From contig NZ_FTNR01000012.1 of the NCBI RefSeq assembly GCF_900156475.1, positions 1-64,000 of the forward strand: 64,000 nt of DNA, written 5' to 3'. The translations under genes were made by a program, and so were the position numbers. Below the pieces are notes generated by a model. That model did not search any database, was not told where the DNA came from, and worked only from the letters and a program-made list of their open reading frames with translations. Source of the stretch: Natronorubrum thiooxidans (GTDB lineage: Archaea > Halobacteriota > Halobacteria > Halobacteriales > Natrialbaceae). Below, piece by piece: positions 42,330 to 51,443 of the stretch. Each line of letters opens with the position of its first letter. Within the stretch, counting starts at the first letter, position 1.

Positions 42330-42828
42330 GCCTGCCAAAACGGTCCAGCGGCGCTTGAGAGTTCCTCGACCCTGCTACGGACGCCCGTCGGTCAGTGCCG
42401 GCGCACCCGCGACTCGCCCTGCGGGGTCGCCGGGACACAGTGATGCCAGCCCGTCTGACTGTTGCTCGCGTGTCTATACTGGCTTGCTGCAGTTGTAGAA
42501 ACCATCATACTAATTACTAGTATGTTCGCCGAATTGAGTAGCTGGACAGATAGTATGAAAAATTCTACCGCTCATTAAAACAATCAATCATGTATAATTT
42601 TGTGGGGCTAGTTATCATTACCCTTGTCCCCTTGTGCGTTTTGATGACAATTATTGCGACCATATATGGACTTAACTATCATGATAATTCTATACTGACC
42701 TGCATGAGTGACATTCGTGGCAACAAATCTCACGAAATGAAATATCGTATACAATTATTAGGGTCTCCGGGTGGGCCGTCCGGCTTGCGGTCGACTGGGA
42801 CGCGCGGGATTTCGGGTGAGTTTAGCCG
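42330..42828. other. AT-rich intergenic region before the symporter operon
   Basis: Nearly 500 bases, of which 42480-42765 is clearly AT-rich. It holds a perfect inverted repeat ATACTA-ATTAC-TAGTAT (42507-42523) and a TATA-like GTATACAATTATTA (about 42748-42761), some 70 bases before the DUF4212 ATG, so the operon should have a short leader. A frame of 80 codons from 42590 begins with a hydrophobic stretch (NFVGLVIITLVPLCVLMTII) but ends in this promoter and lacks host codon use, so I do not call it as a gene. Confidence 0.6.
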
Positions 42829-43248
42829 ATGACCGACGACGAGTCATCTGCGACTGACGAGCAGGATCACCGACTCGAGACCGATGGTGGTCGCGAGACC
42901 GTCGACTATCTCGACGAGAAGATCCATATGTTCAAGCCTGCGACGCCGTTCATGAAAGATCACCTGAAGGTGATCTGGGGACTGTTTGCCGTCTGGGTGC
43001 TGTTTACGTTCGGCCCCGTGACCGCGACCTGGGTCGCGACGGATTTCATGACGAGTACAGAACTGCTTGGGTTCCAGCTTCATTACTTCCTGACCGCGAT
43101 CGGATCGCCGGTCGGCGCGCTCGTCCTGTGTGCGGTGTACGCGTGGCAGCGTGATCGACTGGACGCCCAGTACGATATCAGCCACGAGACCGAAACCGAG
43201 GCCGAGGCCGGACAGGCCGTCGCCGCTGACGGTGGTGAGGAGGCGTGA
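42829..43248 (+). CDS. DUF4212-family small subunit of a sodium:solute symporter
   Basis: A 139-aa protein with two transmembrane helices: VIWGLFAVWVLFTFGPVTATWVA and FLTAIGSPVGALVLCAVYAW, with charged ends (SATDEQDHRLETD at the start). DUF4212 proteins sit just before SSS-family acetate/solute permeases and act with them. Its stop overlaps the symporter start by four bases, so the pair is translationally coupled. The AT-rich region upstream is the likely promoter. Confidence 0.92.
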   Translation: MTDDESSATDEQDHRLETDGGRETVDYLDEKIHMFKPATPFMKDHLKVIWGLFAVWVLFTFGPVTATWVATDFMTSTELLGFQLHYFLTAIGSPVGALVLCAVYAWQRDRLDAQYDISHETETEAEAGQAVAADGGEEA

Positions 43249-44900
43249 TCGAGTCAATCCCGCTCCAGTCAGCAACGGGACTTTTCGACGGCGGATTCAA
43301 ACTTATTCCAGCACTGACACTTGCTACGATGCTCGCGCTGTTCCTGGGCGTCGGCTGGTTCTTCCGCGTCGCGTCAGTTGACGACATGTGGGTCGCTGGT
43401 CGATCGATTGGGAGCATCGAGAACGGAATGGCGATCGCGGCAAACTGGATGAGCGTTGCCGCCTATCTCGGCGTCGCCTCGCTCGTCGCCTTCCTCGGCT
43501 ACTTCGGACTGGCCTACGTCGTCGGCTGGACGACGGGATATTTCATCCTGCTCATCTTCATGGCCGCCCAGTTCCGCCGATTCGGGAAGTACACTGCACC
43601 CGACTTCGTCGGTGACCGGTACTACTCCGATCTGGGACGGGCGATCGCGGCAACGACGACGCTGTTGATCGCGTTCGTCTACATCATCGCTCAGGGGAAC
43701 GGCCTCGGGTTGATGGCTCAGTACATTTTCGGCGTCTCCTACGAGGTCGGCGTCGTCTTGCTGATGACGATCACGATCGGCTACGTCGCGCTCTCGGGGA
43801 TGCTCGGGACGACGAAGAACATGACGCTGCAGTACGTCATCCTCATCGGTGCGTTCCTGCTCGGCCTCTATGCAACTGGCTGGACGCAGGGCTGGTCGAC
43901 AGTGCTGCCCTTCATTGAGTACGGTGAGCAGTCGACGGAGATCGCGACGGAGATCGACCGGCAGTTCACCGAGCCGTTTGCGGACGCAGGCTACTACCAC
44001 TGGATTGCGCTGTGTGTCAGCCTGATCGCCGGGACGTGTGGCCTTCCACACGTCCTCGTGCGTTTCTACACCGCTGACAACGAGCGCAACGCCCGCTGGG
44101 GGACCGTCTGGGGACTGTTCTTCACCCTGCTGTTGTTCCTCGGAACGACCGCCTACGCCGCCTACGGGACGCTGCTGTATCAGGAAAACGTCGGCGAGTA
44201 CACCGAGATGACCGGGACGGAGTCCGACACGCTCGTCGTGCTCACCGCCCACCTCGCTGAACTTCCTGACTGGCTCGTCGGCATCGTCGCCGCGGGCGCA
44301 GTTGCGGCCGGGCTAGCGACGACCGCAGGACTGTTCATCTCCGCATCCTCGGCCGCCGCCCACGACATCTACACGAACCTCTACAAAGAAGACGCAAGCC
44401 AGCGCGAGCAGATGATCGTCGGTCGACTGACGATCCTCGGACTCGGTGCAGTCGTGACGTATCTGGCACTCAACCCGCCGGCGCTCATCGCCGAAGTCGT
44501 CGGGATGTCCTTCGCACTCGCCGGCACCGTCCTCTTCCCGGTGTTCTTCCTCGGTCTCTGGTGGGAAGATGCCACGCGAGAGGGAGCGATCGCCGGCATG
44601 TTCGTCGGGCTGTTCTTCGGCTTCGGCTCGATCGTCAACGAGGTCCTGCCGCAGTACGTCGGTGCAATTTCCGGTGACGCGATCGTTCCGGCGTTCGCGA
44701 TGGTCGTCCCCGCGACGTCCTCGTCGCTCGTCGGTGTCCCGGCAGTCATGCTCACGATCATCGTCGTCTCGATGTTCACCGAGGACCCGCCGGAGGACGT
44801 CAAGCGCCTCGTCCGACAGTGTCACAGCCCCAAACCGATGGAAAAGATGGATTCGGCCGAAGACGTCGCCACTGACGGCGGCACTCCCGCAGACGACTAA
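43245..44900 (+). CDS. Sodium:solute symporter (ActP/acetate-type)
   Basis: A 551-aa SSS-family carrier with about 13 transmembrane helices, starting at GTG 43245. Typical pieces: DDMWVAGRSIGSIENGMAIAANWMSVAAYLG, YTAPDFVGDRYYSDLGRAI, and LPHVLVRFYTADNERNARWGT. The family imports acetate, pyruvate or related monocarboxylates with Na+. It follows DUF4212 and precedes a UspA protein by 2 bases, so all three appear as one operon; acetate uptake is plausible given the closeness to central metabolism, but it is inference. Confidence 0.93.
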   Translation: MIESIPLQSATGLFDGGFKLIPALTLATMLALFLGVGWFFRVASVDDMWVAGRSIGSIENGMAIAANWMSVAAYLGVASLVAFLGYFGLAYVVGWTTGYFILLIFMAAQFRRFGKYTAPDFVGDRYYSDLGRAIAATTTLLIAFVYIIAQGNGLGLMAQYIFGVSYEVGVVLLMTITIGYVALSGMLGTTKNMTLQYVILIGAFLLGLYATGWTQGWSTVLPFIEYGEQSTEIATEIDRQFTEPFADAGYYHWIALCVSLIAGTCGLPHVLVRFYTADNERNARWGTVWGLFFTLLLFLGTTAYAAYGTLLYQENVGEYTEMTGTESDTLVVLTAHLAELPDWLVGIVAAGAVAAGLATTAGLFISASSAAAHDIYTNLYKEDASQREQMIVGRLTILGLGAVVTYLALNPPALIAEVVGMSFALAGTVLFPVFFLGLWWEDATREGAIAGMFVGLFFGFGSIVNEVLPQYVGAISGDAIVPAFAMVVPATSSSLVGVPAVMLTIIVVSMFTEDPPEDVKRLVRQCHSPKPMEKMDSAEDVATDGGTPADD

Positions 44901-44902
44901 CG

Positions 44903-45364
44903 ATGTACGATACCATACTCATCCCGACCGACGGAAGCGACGTCGCCGAGAACGCGATCGATCACGCGATCGATCTCGCGAAACGATACGACGCGACGCT
45001 GCACACGCTGTACGTCGTCGACACCGACGCGATCGATATCAGCCTCGGCACCGAACAGGTCCAGCGCATCAAAGACGGCAAGTTCGGGGAGATGTCCGAA
45101 CTGAAAGATCGTGCCACGGCAGCGACCAGCACCGTCGCCGACCGGGCCAGAGCCGACCTCGAGGTCGTGCAATCGGTTAAAGCCGGCCAACCCCATCGGG
45201 TGATCAGCGCCTACGCAACCGACAACGACGTCGACCTCATCGTGATGGGGTCGGCTGGACGCGGTGGTGTCCGCCGTGCGATCCTGGGCAGCGTTGCCGA
45301 ACGCACGCTCAGAACCACGCGGGTTCCGGTGTTGGTCGTCGATATGCACGAAAACGACGACTGA
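44903..45364 (+). CDS. Universal stress protein (UspA family)
   Basis: A 153-aa USP. ILIPTDGSDVAENAIDHAIDLAKRY begins the fold, and the ATP-binding motif VMGSAGRGGVRRAILGSVAERTLRT (G-2x-G-9x-G-S/T) is present. It starts 2 bases after the symporter stop, so it is cotranscribed. USP proteins linked to transporters probably sense nucleotide or energy state and modulate the carrier; that is inference here. Confidence 0.94.
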   Translation: MYDTILIPTDGSDVAENAIDHAIDLAKRYDATLHTLYVVDTDAIDISLGTEQVQRIKDGKFGEMSELKDRATAATSTVADRARADLEVVQSVKAGQPHRVISAYATDNDVDLIVMGSAGRGGVRRAILGSVAERTLRTTRVPVLVVDMHENDD

Positions 45365-45545
45365 TAGGGTAGCTGGCCGCTCCGTCTGTCGATTGCCGGC
45401 GGTACCCACTTATTGCCGCCCGTTCTCGACACAATCTTTCCCTCGATATAGAGGGATTAACCCGCCGGATTTCTTACTAGATAGGAAGTGTAACTTGGAT
45501 TCAAGTAAATATGTTGCCTACATCTATCTGTAAGGGTGATTCACA

Positions 45546-46079
45546 ATGTCAACAACTGCGAAAAATAGATTAGAAAGCCGCCTCGGTGGCGTCACTCTCG
45601 AGGGCCAGCCCCATCATCTGAGTGCGTGGGCGATCGTCGGCCTTCGGCTCCTGATGGGCTGGGTGATGCTGTCTGCGGGCTGGGGAAAGCTGACCGGTGA
45701 GTTCAGCGCCGCCGGCTATCTCGCGAACGTCGATCCGGCGAGTCCGGCAAGCGGGCTCTACGGGGCGATGGCCGAAAGCGCCGGGCTGATGAGCGCAATC
45801 GACGTGATCGTGCCAGTCACGCAACTCCTGATCGGCGTTGCGCTGATCGCCGGCGTGTTCGTCCGGCTGGCCGCGTTCGGAGCAGCCACCCAGATGGTGC
45901 TGTTCTACTTTGGCAGCTGGGACGTCGCGGGTGGGCTGGTCAACAGCCAGTTCGTCTATGCCGCGGTTTTCCTGACGCTGGGCGCGCTGGCGGCCGGCCG
46001 CATCCTCGGACTGGATCGCTACGTCGAGACGCACCCGATTGTCGACCGCGTCCCCCAGCTTCGATACCTGCTCGGCTGA
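45546..46079 (+). CDS. DoxX-family membrane protein
   Basis: A 177-aa protein with four helices. WAIVGLRLLMGWVMLSAGWGKL is the DoxX start, followed by GLMSAIDVIVPVTQLLIGVALIAGVFVRLAAFGA and QFVYAAVFLTLGALAAGRI. DoxX proteins are quinol-linked or redox-associated subunits in some archaea and stress-related membrane proteins in others. A TATA-like AAATATG lies about 35 bases upstream. It stands alone, 180 bases after the symporter operon, and an N-terminal extension of about 20 residues is host-specific. Confidence 0.88.
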   Translation: MSTTAKNRLESRLGGVTLEGQPHHLSAWAIVGLRLLMGWVMLSAGWGKLTGEFSAAGYLANVDPASPASGLYGAMAESAGLMSAIDVIVPVTQLLIGVALIAGVFVRLAAFGAATQMVLFYFGSWDVAGGLVNSQFVYAAVFLTLGALAAGRILGLDRYVETHPIVDRVPQLRYLLG

Positions 46080-46222
46080 GCGCTCTGTTTCCTCTTTTCG
46101 AGACCCGCCGCGTCTCGTTTCTCGAGTGGAGCCGTCGGCAGTGGCTCCGACGACAATACGAACGCGCCATTCAACAATCGAACGTTCAACTCATTTAACT
46201 GGTTTCCGACCGATGGCCCAGT

Positions 46223-47752
46223 ATGGTCCTCTCCGATGCCGTTAGTGCCGTCGTCGCCGTGATCCGTCGCCGCCCGGCTGACATTCTGCCGTGGTATCTC
46301 CTCGGTGCTGCGGTTCCCGCAGTCGCCCGCGTGATCCCGTTTCTCGCCTTCGCGATCGGCTTCGTCTATCTCGAGGTCACCGGTCGTCTCGCGGCGGCCC
46401 GGGAGGCACTGACCGGACTCGAGACTGATCCACCGGATCCAGACGCCGATCCCGAGGCGTTCGAGGCGTGGGCAACCGGGTTCGAACCCGTCGTCGAACA
46501 GCTGTTCACGCCGGGACTCGTCCTCCTCGTCGCCATGACGATCGTGGCGACGCTGCTCGTGGGTGTAATCCTCTATGCAGCCGTCACTGCCGGACAGCTG
46601 ACGGCCTGTGACTCCCGGCTGCGTAACGAGCGCGGGCTGACCGCCGGGCTCGCGGGCGCGCGCCACTACTGGCTGCGGTTTCTCGGCCTGTACGTTCTAG
46701 AGTTCCTGCTGTGGCTCGCCGTGTTGCTGACGGTCGGACTCGGAGTCGCGTTCGTCGCCGGTATCGTCGCAGTGGCGACCGGCTCGATGCTGATCGCCGG
46801 CGTCGTGGCACTGTTTGCGGGATTCGTCCTCGTTGCCGCGCTCGCCGTCGTCCGGGCGCTGTTTGCGTTCGCGCCGGTGTCGGTCGTCGTCGACGACGCG
46901 ACCGTCGTCGGATCGCTGTCGAACACCGTCTCGTTCGTCCGCGCTCGCCCCGTCAGGGCGGGGTTTTATTATGTCGTCTCCATTGGAACGATAATCGCGT
47001 TCTCGGTCATTTCGGGCGTGTTCTCGCTCGTCGATGTCGTCGCCTTTCCCTCGTTGCTCACCGTCTTGCTCGTCTTCCCCGCACTCGATCTATTGAAGAC
47101 GGCGCTTTACAGCGGCTACCGGGGTCGGCTCACCCCACCGTCCATGCCCGAACGATCGCTTCGGAGGCAGTTCCGGGACGGCGTTCGACGCGGCTGGGCC
47201 GAACTGACGGCGTTCGTTCGGGCAACGCTCGGCACGCACGCGCTCGTCGTCGCCCTCGCCGTCGGCAGCTTCTGGGTCGGCTGGGAGTTCTCTGAGCCGC
47301 TCGTCGGCTCGTTCGAGACGTCGATCTCGGCCCGCCTCGAGGGCCATATCGCGCCGGCAGCGGCCCTCGAGTTCTTTGGCAACAACTGGCTGGTTGCGCT
47401 GACGACGGCCCTCTCCGGGCTCGTACTCGTGATTCCGGCGATCGTCTCGCTGCTGTTCAACGGGCTCGTCATGGGCGTCTACGCCCGAACCGAGGTCGCT
47501 CCGATGGAACTGCTCGCCTTCGTTGTTCCCCACGGGATCCTCGAGATCCCGGCAATCTTCATCGCCACGGCGCTCGGTGTCCACCTCGGGCTCGCCGGCT
47601 GGCGGACGGCCCGCGGTCAGGCGTCTCGAGCGGCGCTCGCCGATACCCTCGAGCGGGCGTTCTGGGTGCTCGTCGGCGTCGGTATCCTACTGGCGATCGC
47701 GGCGGTGATCGAGGGCTTCGTGAGTCCATACTACTTCCGGCTGTTCCTTTAA
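46223..47752 (+). CDS. Large membrane protein with a C-terminal SpoIIM-like domain
   Basis: A 509-aa polytopic protein. The N-terminal half (about 1-300) has six to seven helices in the DUF7847/GDPD-membrane-like pattern (RRRPADILPWYLLGAAV, VLLTVGLGVAFVAGIVAVATGSM). The C-terminal half fits SpoIIM: AAALEFFGNNWLVALTTALSGLVLVIPAIVSLLFNGLVMGVY, then PHGILEIPAIFIATALGVHLGLAGWR. Separate proteins in many archaea, they are fused here. SpoIIM-like proteins may be involved in membrane remodelling or transport. A TATA-like TTTAACT lies about 28 bases before the ATG. Function unknown. Confidence 0.8.
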   Translation: MVLSDAVSAVVAVIRRRPADILPWYLLGAAVPAVARVIPFLAFAIGFVYLEVTGRLAAAREALTGLETDPPDPDADPEAFEAWATGFEPVVEQLFTPGLVLLVAMTIVATLLVGVILYAAVTAGQLTACDSRLRNERGLTAGLAGARHYWLRFLGLYVLEFLLWLAVLLTVGLGVAFVAGIVAVATGSMLIAGVVALFAGFVLVAALAVVRALFAFAPVSVVVDDATVVGSLSNTVSFVRARPVRAGFYYVVSIGTIIAFSVISGVFSLVDVVAFPSLLTVLLVFPALDLLKTALYSGYRGRLTPPSMPERSLRRQFRDGVRRGWAELTAFVRATLGTHALVVALAVGSFWVGWEFSEPLVGSFETSISARLEGHIAPAAALEFFGNNWLVALTTALSGLVLVIPAIVSLLFNGLVMGVYARTEVAPMELLAFVVPHGILEIPAIFIATALGVHLGLAGWRTARGQASRAALADTLERAFWVLVGVGILLAIAAVIEGFVSPYYFRLFL

Positions 47753-47773
47753 TCACCCGCGAGATCGTCTCTT

Positions 47774-49153
47774 CTACTGGTAGGCCTCGAACTCCGAACC
47801 GAACAGCAGGAAGTAGACCGTCCCGACCAGCCCGATCACCGTCGCGATGGTGAACGCGAGCGTCGGCGAGCCGGCGAGGAACTCCTCGCCGGTAACGGGG
47901 TTCGAAATCCCCGCCCAGAGCAGGCCACCGAGTGCGGCACTCGGGATGACGAGCAGGTTTCGCAGGAGGTAGTACGTACCCGTGACACGGCCGCCAGCGC
48001 CCCGTTCGGCCGGGCCAACGATCAGCGCTTTGTGCGCGGGCAAGCCAGCGAATCGCAACCCCGAAAAGGCAAAGAGCGCGGCGAGGACGGCCGCGCTCTC
48101 GGCGGCGTTGATCAGCAGGATCGGAAAGATTGCGTAGACGGCAAAGCCGACGGCGACCACGGGTTTTAGCCCCACGCGCTCGGCGGCCTTCGCCGCCGGA
48201 ATCATCACCAGTAAGGCGACGAGCATCTCGAGGCCGAGCAACACGCCGAAGTACGATTGTGGGCTGAGCTCGAGCGTTCCGATCGCAGGTACGGGAAGGG
48301 AGAGCCCGACCTCGAGAAACCGGGTGATGACGATGACGAAGAAGACGTAGACCATCCCGTTGCCGAAGCGAACGAGCGTGTCGCCGATCAACAACGGGCG
48401 GAGTTCCGCTGGCATCGCTCGCAGATCAGCGACGACCTGTGCCAGCCCGTCGAACTCTTTGCCAAAGCTGTCGGCGTCAGTCTCGTAGAGGACGTGCTGG
48501 ACGACGGTGCCGAGGACGCCGAAGACGACGGCGACGAGCAAAATGAGCTGGAAGGCGACCACGACATCACTATCGCTCGAGCCAAACGGAAAGAAGAGCG
48601 CGGCGGCGAGCAGCGGGCCGACGAGAAAGGCACTCCGGCGGAACGTCTCGGTGCTTGCGAAGCCGGCAGCTAGCTGGGACGGCGACACTGACTGTTTGAC
48701 GATCGCGAAACTCGCCCCCAGCCCGAACGATTTCCACGCCTGTGCCAAGAGCAGGCCGACGAAGATCGCGACGATCGCGAGCGACGTCGGACCGACGGCG
48801 ATGTCTGCGAGCGCGGGCGCGACGAGCCAGAGCCCGAAGCCGATGGTCGAACACAGCCCGAACGCGGTCAGGGCGTACCGTGAGCCGATCCGATCGGAGA
48901 TTGCCCCGCCGGGATAGGGGTAGACGGCGCTGACGACGTTGCCAACGGTCCCAAACAAGCCGATAACGAGCACTGTCGCGCCCAGTGCCGACATGTACTC
49001 AGCCATGTATCGGCTGGTCATCTGGAAGCCGAGACTGAACGCGAACATCGCTATCGAGAGCACGAGGACGTCGCGCTCGAGGGCGAAGAACTGCCGAAAC
49101 GCGTCGAGCGGGTCGGCCTCCTCGCTGTCCGATGGCTCCTGCTCGAGGCTCAC
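47774..49153 (-). CDS. Major facilitator superfamily transporter
   Basis: A 459-aa carrier starting at GTG 49153. It has twelve predicted helices with the classic MFS loop between helices 2 and 3 (YPGGAISDRIGSRYALTAFG, equivalent to GxxxDRxGRR). A long acidic N-terminus (SLEQEPSDSEEADPLDAF) and cytoplasmic loop (YETDADSFGKEFDGLAQ) are present. Substrate not assignable; drug, sugar or metabolite export/import are all possible. It is convergent with the SpoIIM fusion gene (22 bases). Confidence 0.9.
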   Translation of the reverse strand: MSLEQEPSDSEEADPLDAFRQFFALERDVLVLSIAMFAFSLGFQMTSRYMAEYMSALGATVLVIGLFGTVGNVVSAVYPYPGGAISDRIGSRYALTAFGLCSTIGFGLWLVAPALADIAVGPTSLAIVAIFVGLLLAQAWKSFGLGASFAIVKQSVSPSQLAAGFASTETFRRSAFLVGPLLAAALFFPFGSSDSDVVVAFQLILLVAVVFGVLGTVVQHVLYETDADSFGKEFDGLAQVVADLRAMPAELRPLLIGDTLVRFGNGMVYVFFVIVITRFLEVGLSLPVPAIGTLELSPQSYFGVLLGLEMLVALLVMIPAAKAAERVGLKPVVAVGFAVYAIFPILLINAAESAAVLAALFAFSGLRFAGLPAHKALIVGPAERGAGGRVTGTYYLLRNLLVIPSAALGGLLWAGISNPVTGEEFLAGSPTLAFTIATVIGLVGTVYFLLFGSEFEAYQ

Positions 49154-49296
49154 TACCGGTCATCTCTCGGTCCGTCGACTTCGGTGTTTCCGTCCGATAG
49201 CGACTCGAAAGCGAACGTCCCGCGGTCGACGCCTGAACTGCCCGCTGGCTGGTGAACACCGAACCAATAAAGACCAACGGCTCCGTCGTCAGGCAC

Positions 49297-50256
49297 ATGA
49301 CGACGACGCTCGGAACGGCGAGCGCGAGGCCCGGCGAGATCGATACGGGCCGTCTCGAGGTCGGCGAAACCCGGGACGGAAGTCCGTTCGGTCTGCCCGT
49401 CGCCGTAATCAACGGCGAACGGTCGGGAAAAACGCTCTACATGCAGGCGGCGAGCGACGGTGACGAACTCAACGGTGTCGGTGTCCTCCAGCGTGTTGTC
49501 CCACAACTCGACCCTGCCGAGATCGCGGGTACGATCCTGATTGTCGGGATCGTTAACTACCACGCCTTTCAGGTCGCCGAACACCGCAATCCGATCGACG
49601 ATACGAAAATGAACCGGGCCTACCCCGGCAACGAGAACGGGACCTCGAGCGAACGGATCGCGGCCGCAACGTTCGAGGCTGCGACCCGAGCGGATCTGAT
49701 TCTCGATCTCCACCAGGGCTCGACCAGCCGCATGATCGACGAGGTCCGGGTTCGCTGTGGTGGCCGCCACCGACTCCACGACAAGTGTCTCGAACTCGCG
49801 AAGGTGTTTGGCTGTGGCTACATCCTGGATCAGAAAGGCCCCGACGGCCAGCTTGCCCGGGCCGCACCGAACGACGGCGTCCCGACCATCGACCCCGAAC
49901 TCGGCGGCTGTGTCGGCTGGGACGAGTCGAGCATCGAGAAGGGTGTCAACGGCGTCTTCAATGTGCTCTCCTACTACGGCTTTCTCGACGGCGACGTCAC
50001 GCTCGAGCCCCAGACGCGCGCCCGCGGGTTCGAACAGTTCGGCGCACCGAACGGCGGCCTCGTTCGCTTCCGGACAGCGCTCGGAGCGCGCGTTCACAGC
50101 GGTGACCTCCTGTTCGAGGTGACGACCCCCTTCGGCGAGTCGAAAGCCGAGGTGACGGCCGATAGCAACGGGATCTTCTGGCGAAGCCGCCGACTGCCAC
50201 AGGTCGCGACGGGCGAGTACGTCTGCTCCGTGGCGACTGATATCGACAAGTACTGA
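49297..50256 (+). CDS. Succinylglutamate desuccinylase/aspartoacylase-like deacylase
   Basis: A 319-aa metallohydrolase starting at MTTTLGTASARPGEID. Zinc-site motifs: YMQAASDGDELNGVGVLQ (first ligands), NRAYPGNENGTSSERIAA, DLILDLHQGSTSRM (H ligand) and TIDPELGGCVG (catalytic Glu). The C-terminal domain GGLVRFRTALGARVHSGDLLFEV is the beta-barrel. The TATA-like CAATAAAG about 27 bases upstream fits ATG 49297 rather than 49252. Substrate may be an N-acylated amino acid. It precedes a threonine synthase-like gene by one base, so an operon is likely. Confidence 0.88.
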   Translation: MTTTLGTASARPGEIDTGRLEVGETRDGSPFGLPVAVINGERSGKTLYMQAASDGDELNGVGVLQRVVPQLDPAEIAGTILIVGIVNYHAFQVAEHRNPIDDTKMNRAYPGNENGTSSERIAAATFEAATRADLILDLHQGSTSRMIDEVRVRCGGRHRLHDKCLELAKVFGCGYILDQKGPDGQLARAAPNDGVPTIDPELGGCVGWDESSIEKGVNGVFNVLSYYGFLDGDVTLEPQTRARGFEQFGAPNGGLVRFRTALGARVHSGDLLFEVTTPFGESKAEVTADSNGIFWRSRRLPQVATGEYVCSVATDIDKY

Positions 50257-50257
50257 C

Positions 50258-51418
50258 ATGCCATCTGCCCTCCACTGTCCGGCCTGTGATCGTGTCTACG
50301 AGCCCGGCCCCGACGAGCCGTGGCGCTGTGCGTGTGGCCACGCCCTTGAGTTCGAGGATCGGCCACATCCACAGGGCGACCCGCTCCCGCTGCACCGACT
50401 CGACACCAGCGACGGCCTCTGGACATTCTTCGAGTTCCTGCCGATCGAGAAACACGTCACGTTCCACGAGGGATTTACACCGCTCGTCGACGCCCCAGAC
50501 TGGAACGCCGGGTTCAAACTCGAGTACGTCTTTCCGACGGGGTCGTTCAAAGACCGCGGCGCGACGACGACGCTCTCTCGAGCCGTTTCTCTCGGCGTCG
50601 AGAAGGTCATCGAGGACTCATCGGGCAACGCCGGGGCGTCGATTGCGACGTACGCCGCTCGTGCGGGCCTCGAGGCCGACATCTACGTCCCGGCGGACGT
50701 CAAACAGTCGAAGCTGATGGCGATCCAGCGGACCGACGCCCGCCCGGTCCGAATCGAGGGCGACCGACAGGCCGTCACGACAGCCTGTCTCGAGGCCGTC
50801 GAAGGCGAGGCGGGGCGTGGGGTGGACGGTCCGAACAGGAACGGGGACGTCCCGCGACAGACGGGCACGGGCTGGTACGCCAGTCACGCCTGGAACCCGG
50901 CCTTCTATGCGGGCACGATGACGTTCGCCTTCGAACTCGCAGCCCAGCAGGGCTGGACCGTGCCGGATGCCGTCGTGCTCCCGATCGGTCACGGAACGCT
51001 CTTTCTCGGTGCTTATCGTGGCTTTTCACTGCTCAACGAGGCCGGCATCGTCGACGGAATGCCGCGACTGCTCGGTGCCCAGATGGCGGGCTACGCTCCG
51101 ATCGTCGACGCACTCGGCGGGCGGACGATCGCCGAAGACGATACCGACACCGACATCGCCGACGGTATTCGGATCGCCGAACCCGCCCGCAAGGACGAGA
51201 TCCTTGAGGCTATCGCGGAAACCGACGGCGACGCCATCGCACTGGGCTCGGACCCCATCGAGAGCGCGCTCGATCGACTCCACCGCGGTGGGTTCTACGT
51301 CGAACCGACCTGTGCGGTCGCGCCCGCGGCACTCGAGGCGTACCGCGAGGCCGGGACCATCGCCGAAGACGACGACGTCGTCGTTCCCCTGACCGGGAGC
51401 GGACTGAAAACCCTATGA
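50258..51418 (+). CDS. Threonine synthase-like PLP-dependent enzyme
   Basis: A 386-aa fold-type II PLP enzyme. The N-terminus has a zinc ribbon (CPACDRVYEPG..WRCACGHALE). The PLP lysine is in FPTGSFKDRGATTT, with the phosphate-binding SSGNAGASIATYAARAG and a late GSGLKTL motif. Threonine synthases show this order, but so do related cysteine/serine-lyase-like enzymes; the substrate is unconfirmed. It begins right after the deacylase gene, so the two are probably cotranscribed, and a Nudix gene follows 25 bases later. Confidence 0.88.
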   Translation: MPSALHCPACDRVYEPGPDEPWRCACGHALEFEDRPHPQGDPLPLHRLDTSDGLWTFFEFLPIEKHVTFHEGFTPLVDAPDWNAGFKLEYVFPTGSFKDRGATTTLSRAVSLGVEKVIEDSSGNAGASIATYAARAGLEADIYVPADVKQSKLMAIQRTDARPVRIEGDRQAVTTACLEAVEGEAGRGVDGPNRNGDVPRQTGTGWYASHAWNPAFYAGTMTFAFELAAQQGWTVPDAVVLPIGHGTLFLGAYRGFSLLNEAGIVDGMPRLLGAQMAGYAPIVDALGGRTIAEDDTDTDIADGIRIAEPARKDEILEAIAETDGDAIALGSDPIESALDRLHRGGFYVEPTCAVAPAALEAYREAGTIAEDDDVVVPLTGSGLKTL

Positions 51419-51443
51419 ACACCGAGTGCTGACGATGCGGTAG

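Noticed and set aside
42590-42832. 80-codon AT-rich frame with a hydrophobic start
   Set aside because: It includes the likely promoter and start of the DUF4212 gene, has no host codon use, and its C-terminal part is not protein-like.
46940-46970. Terminator-like GC hairpin followed by Ts
   Set aside because: It lies inside the SpoIIM-fusion coding sequence, in frame with conserved residues, and is probably a chance repeat.
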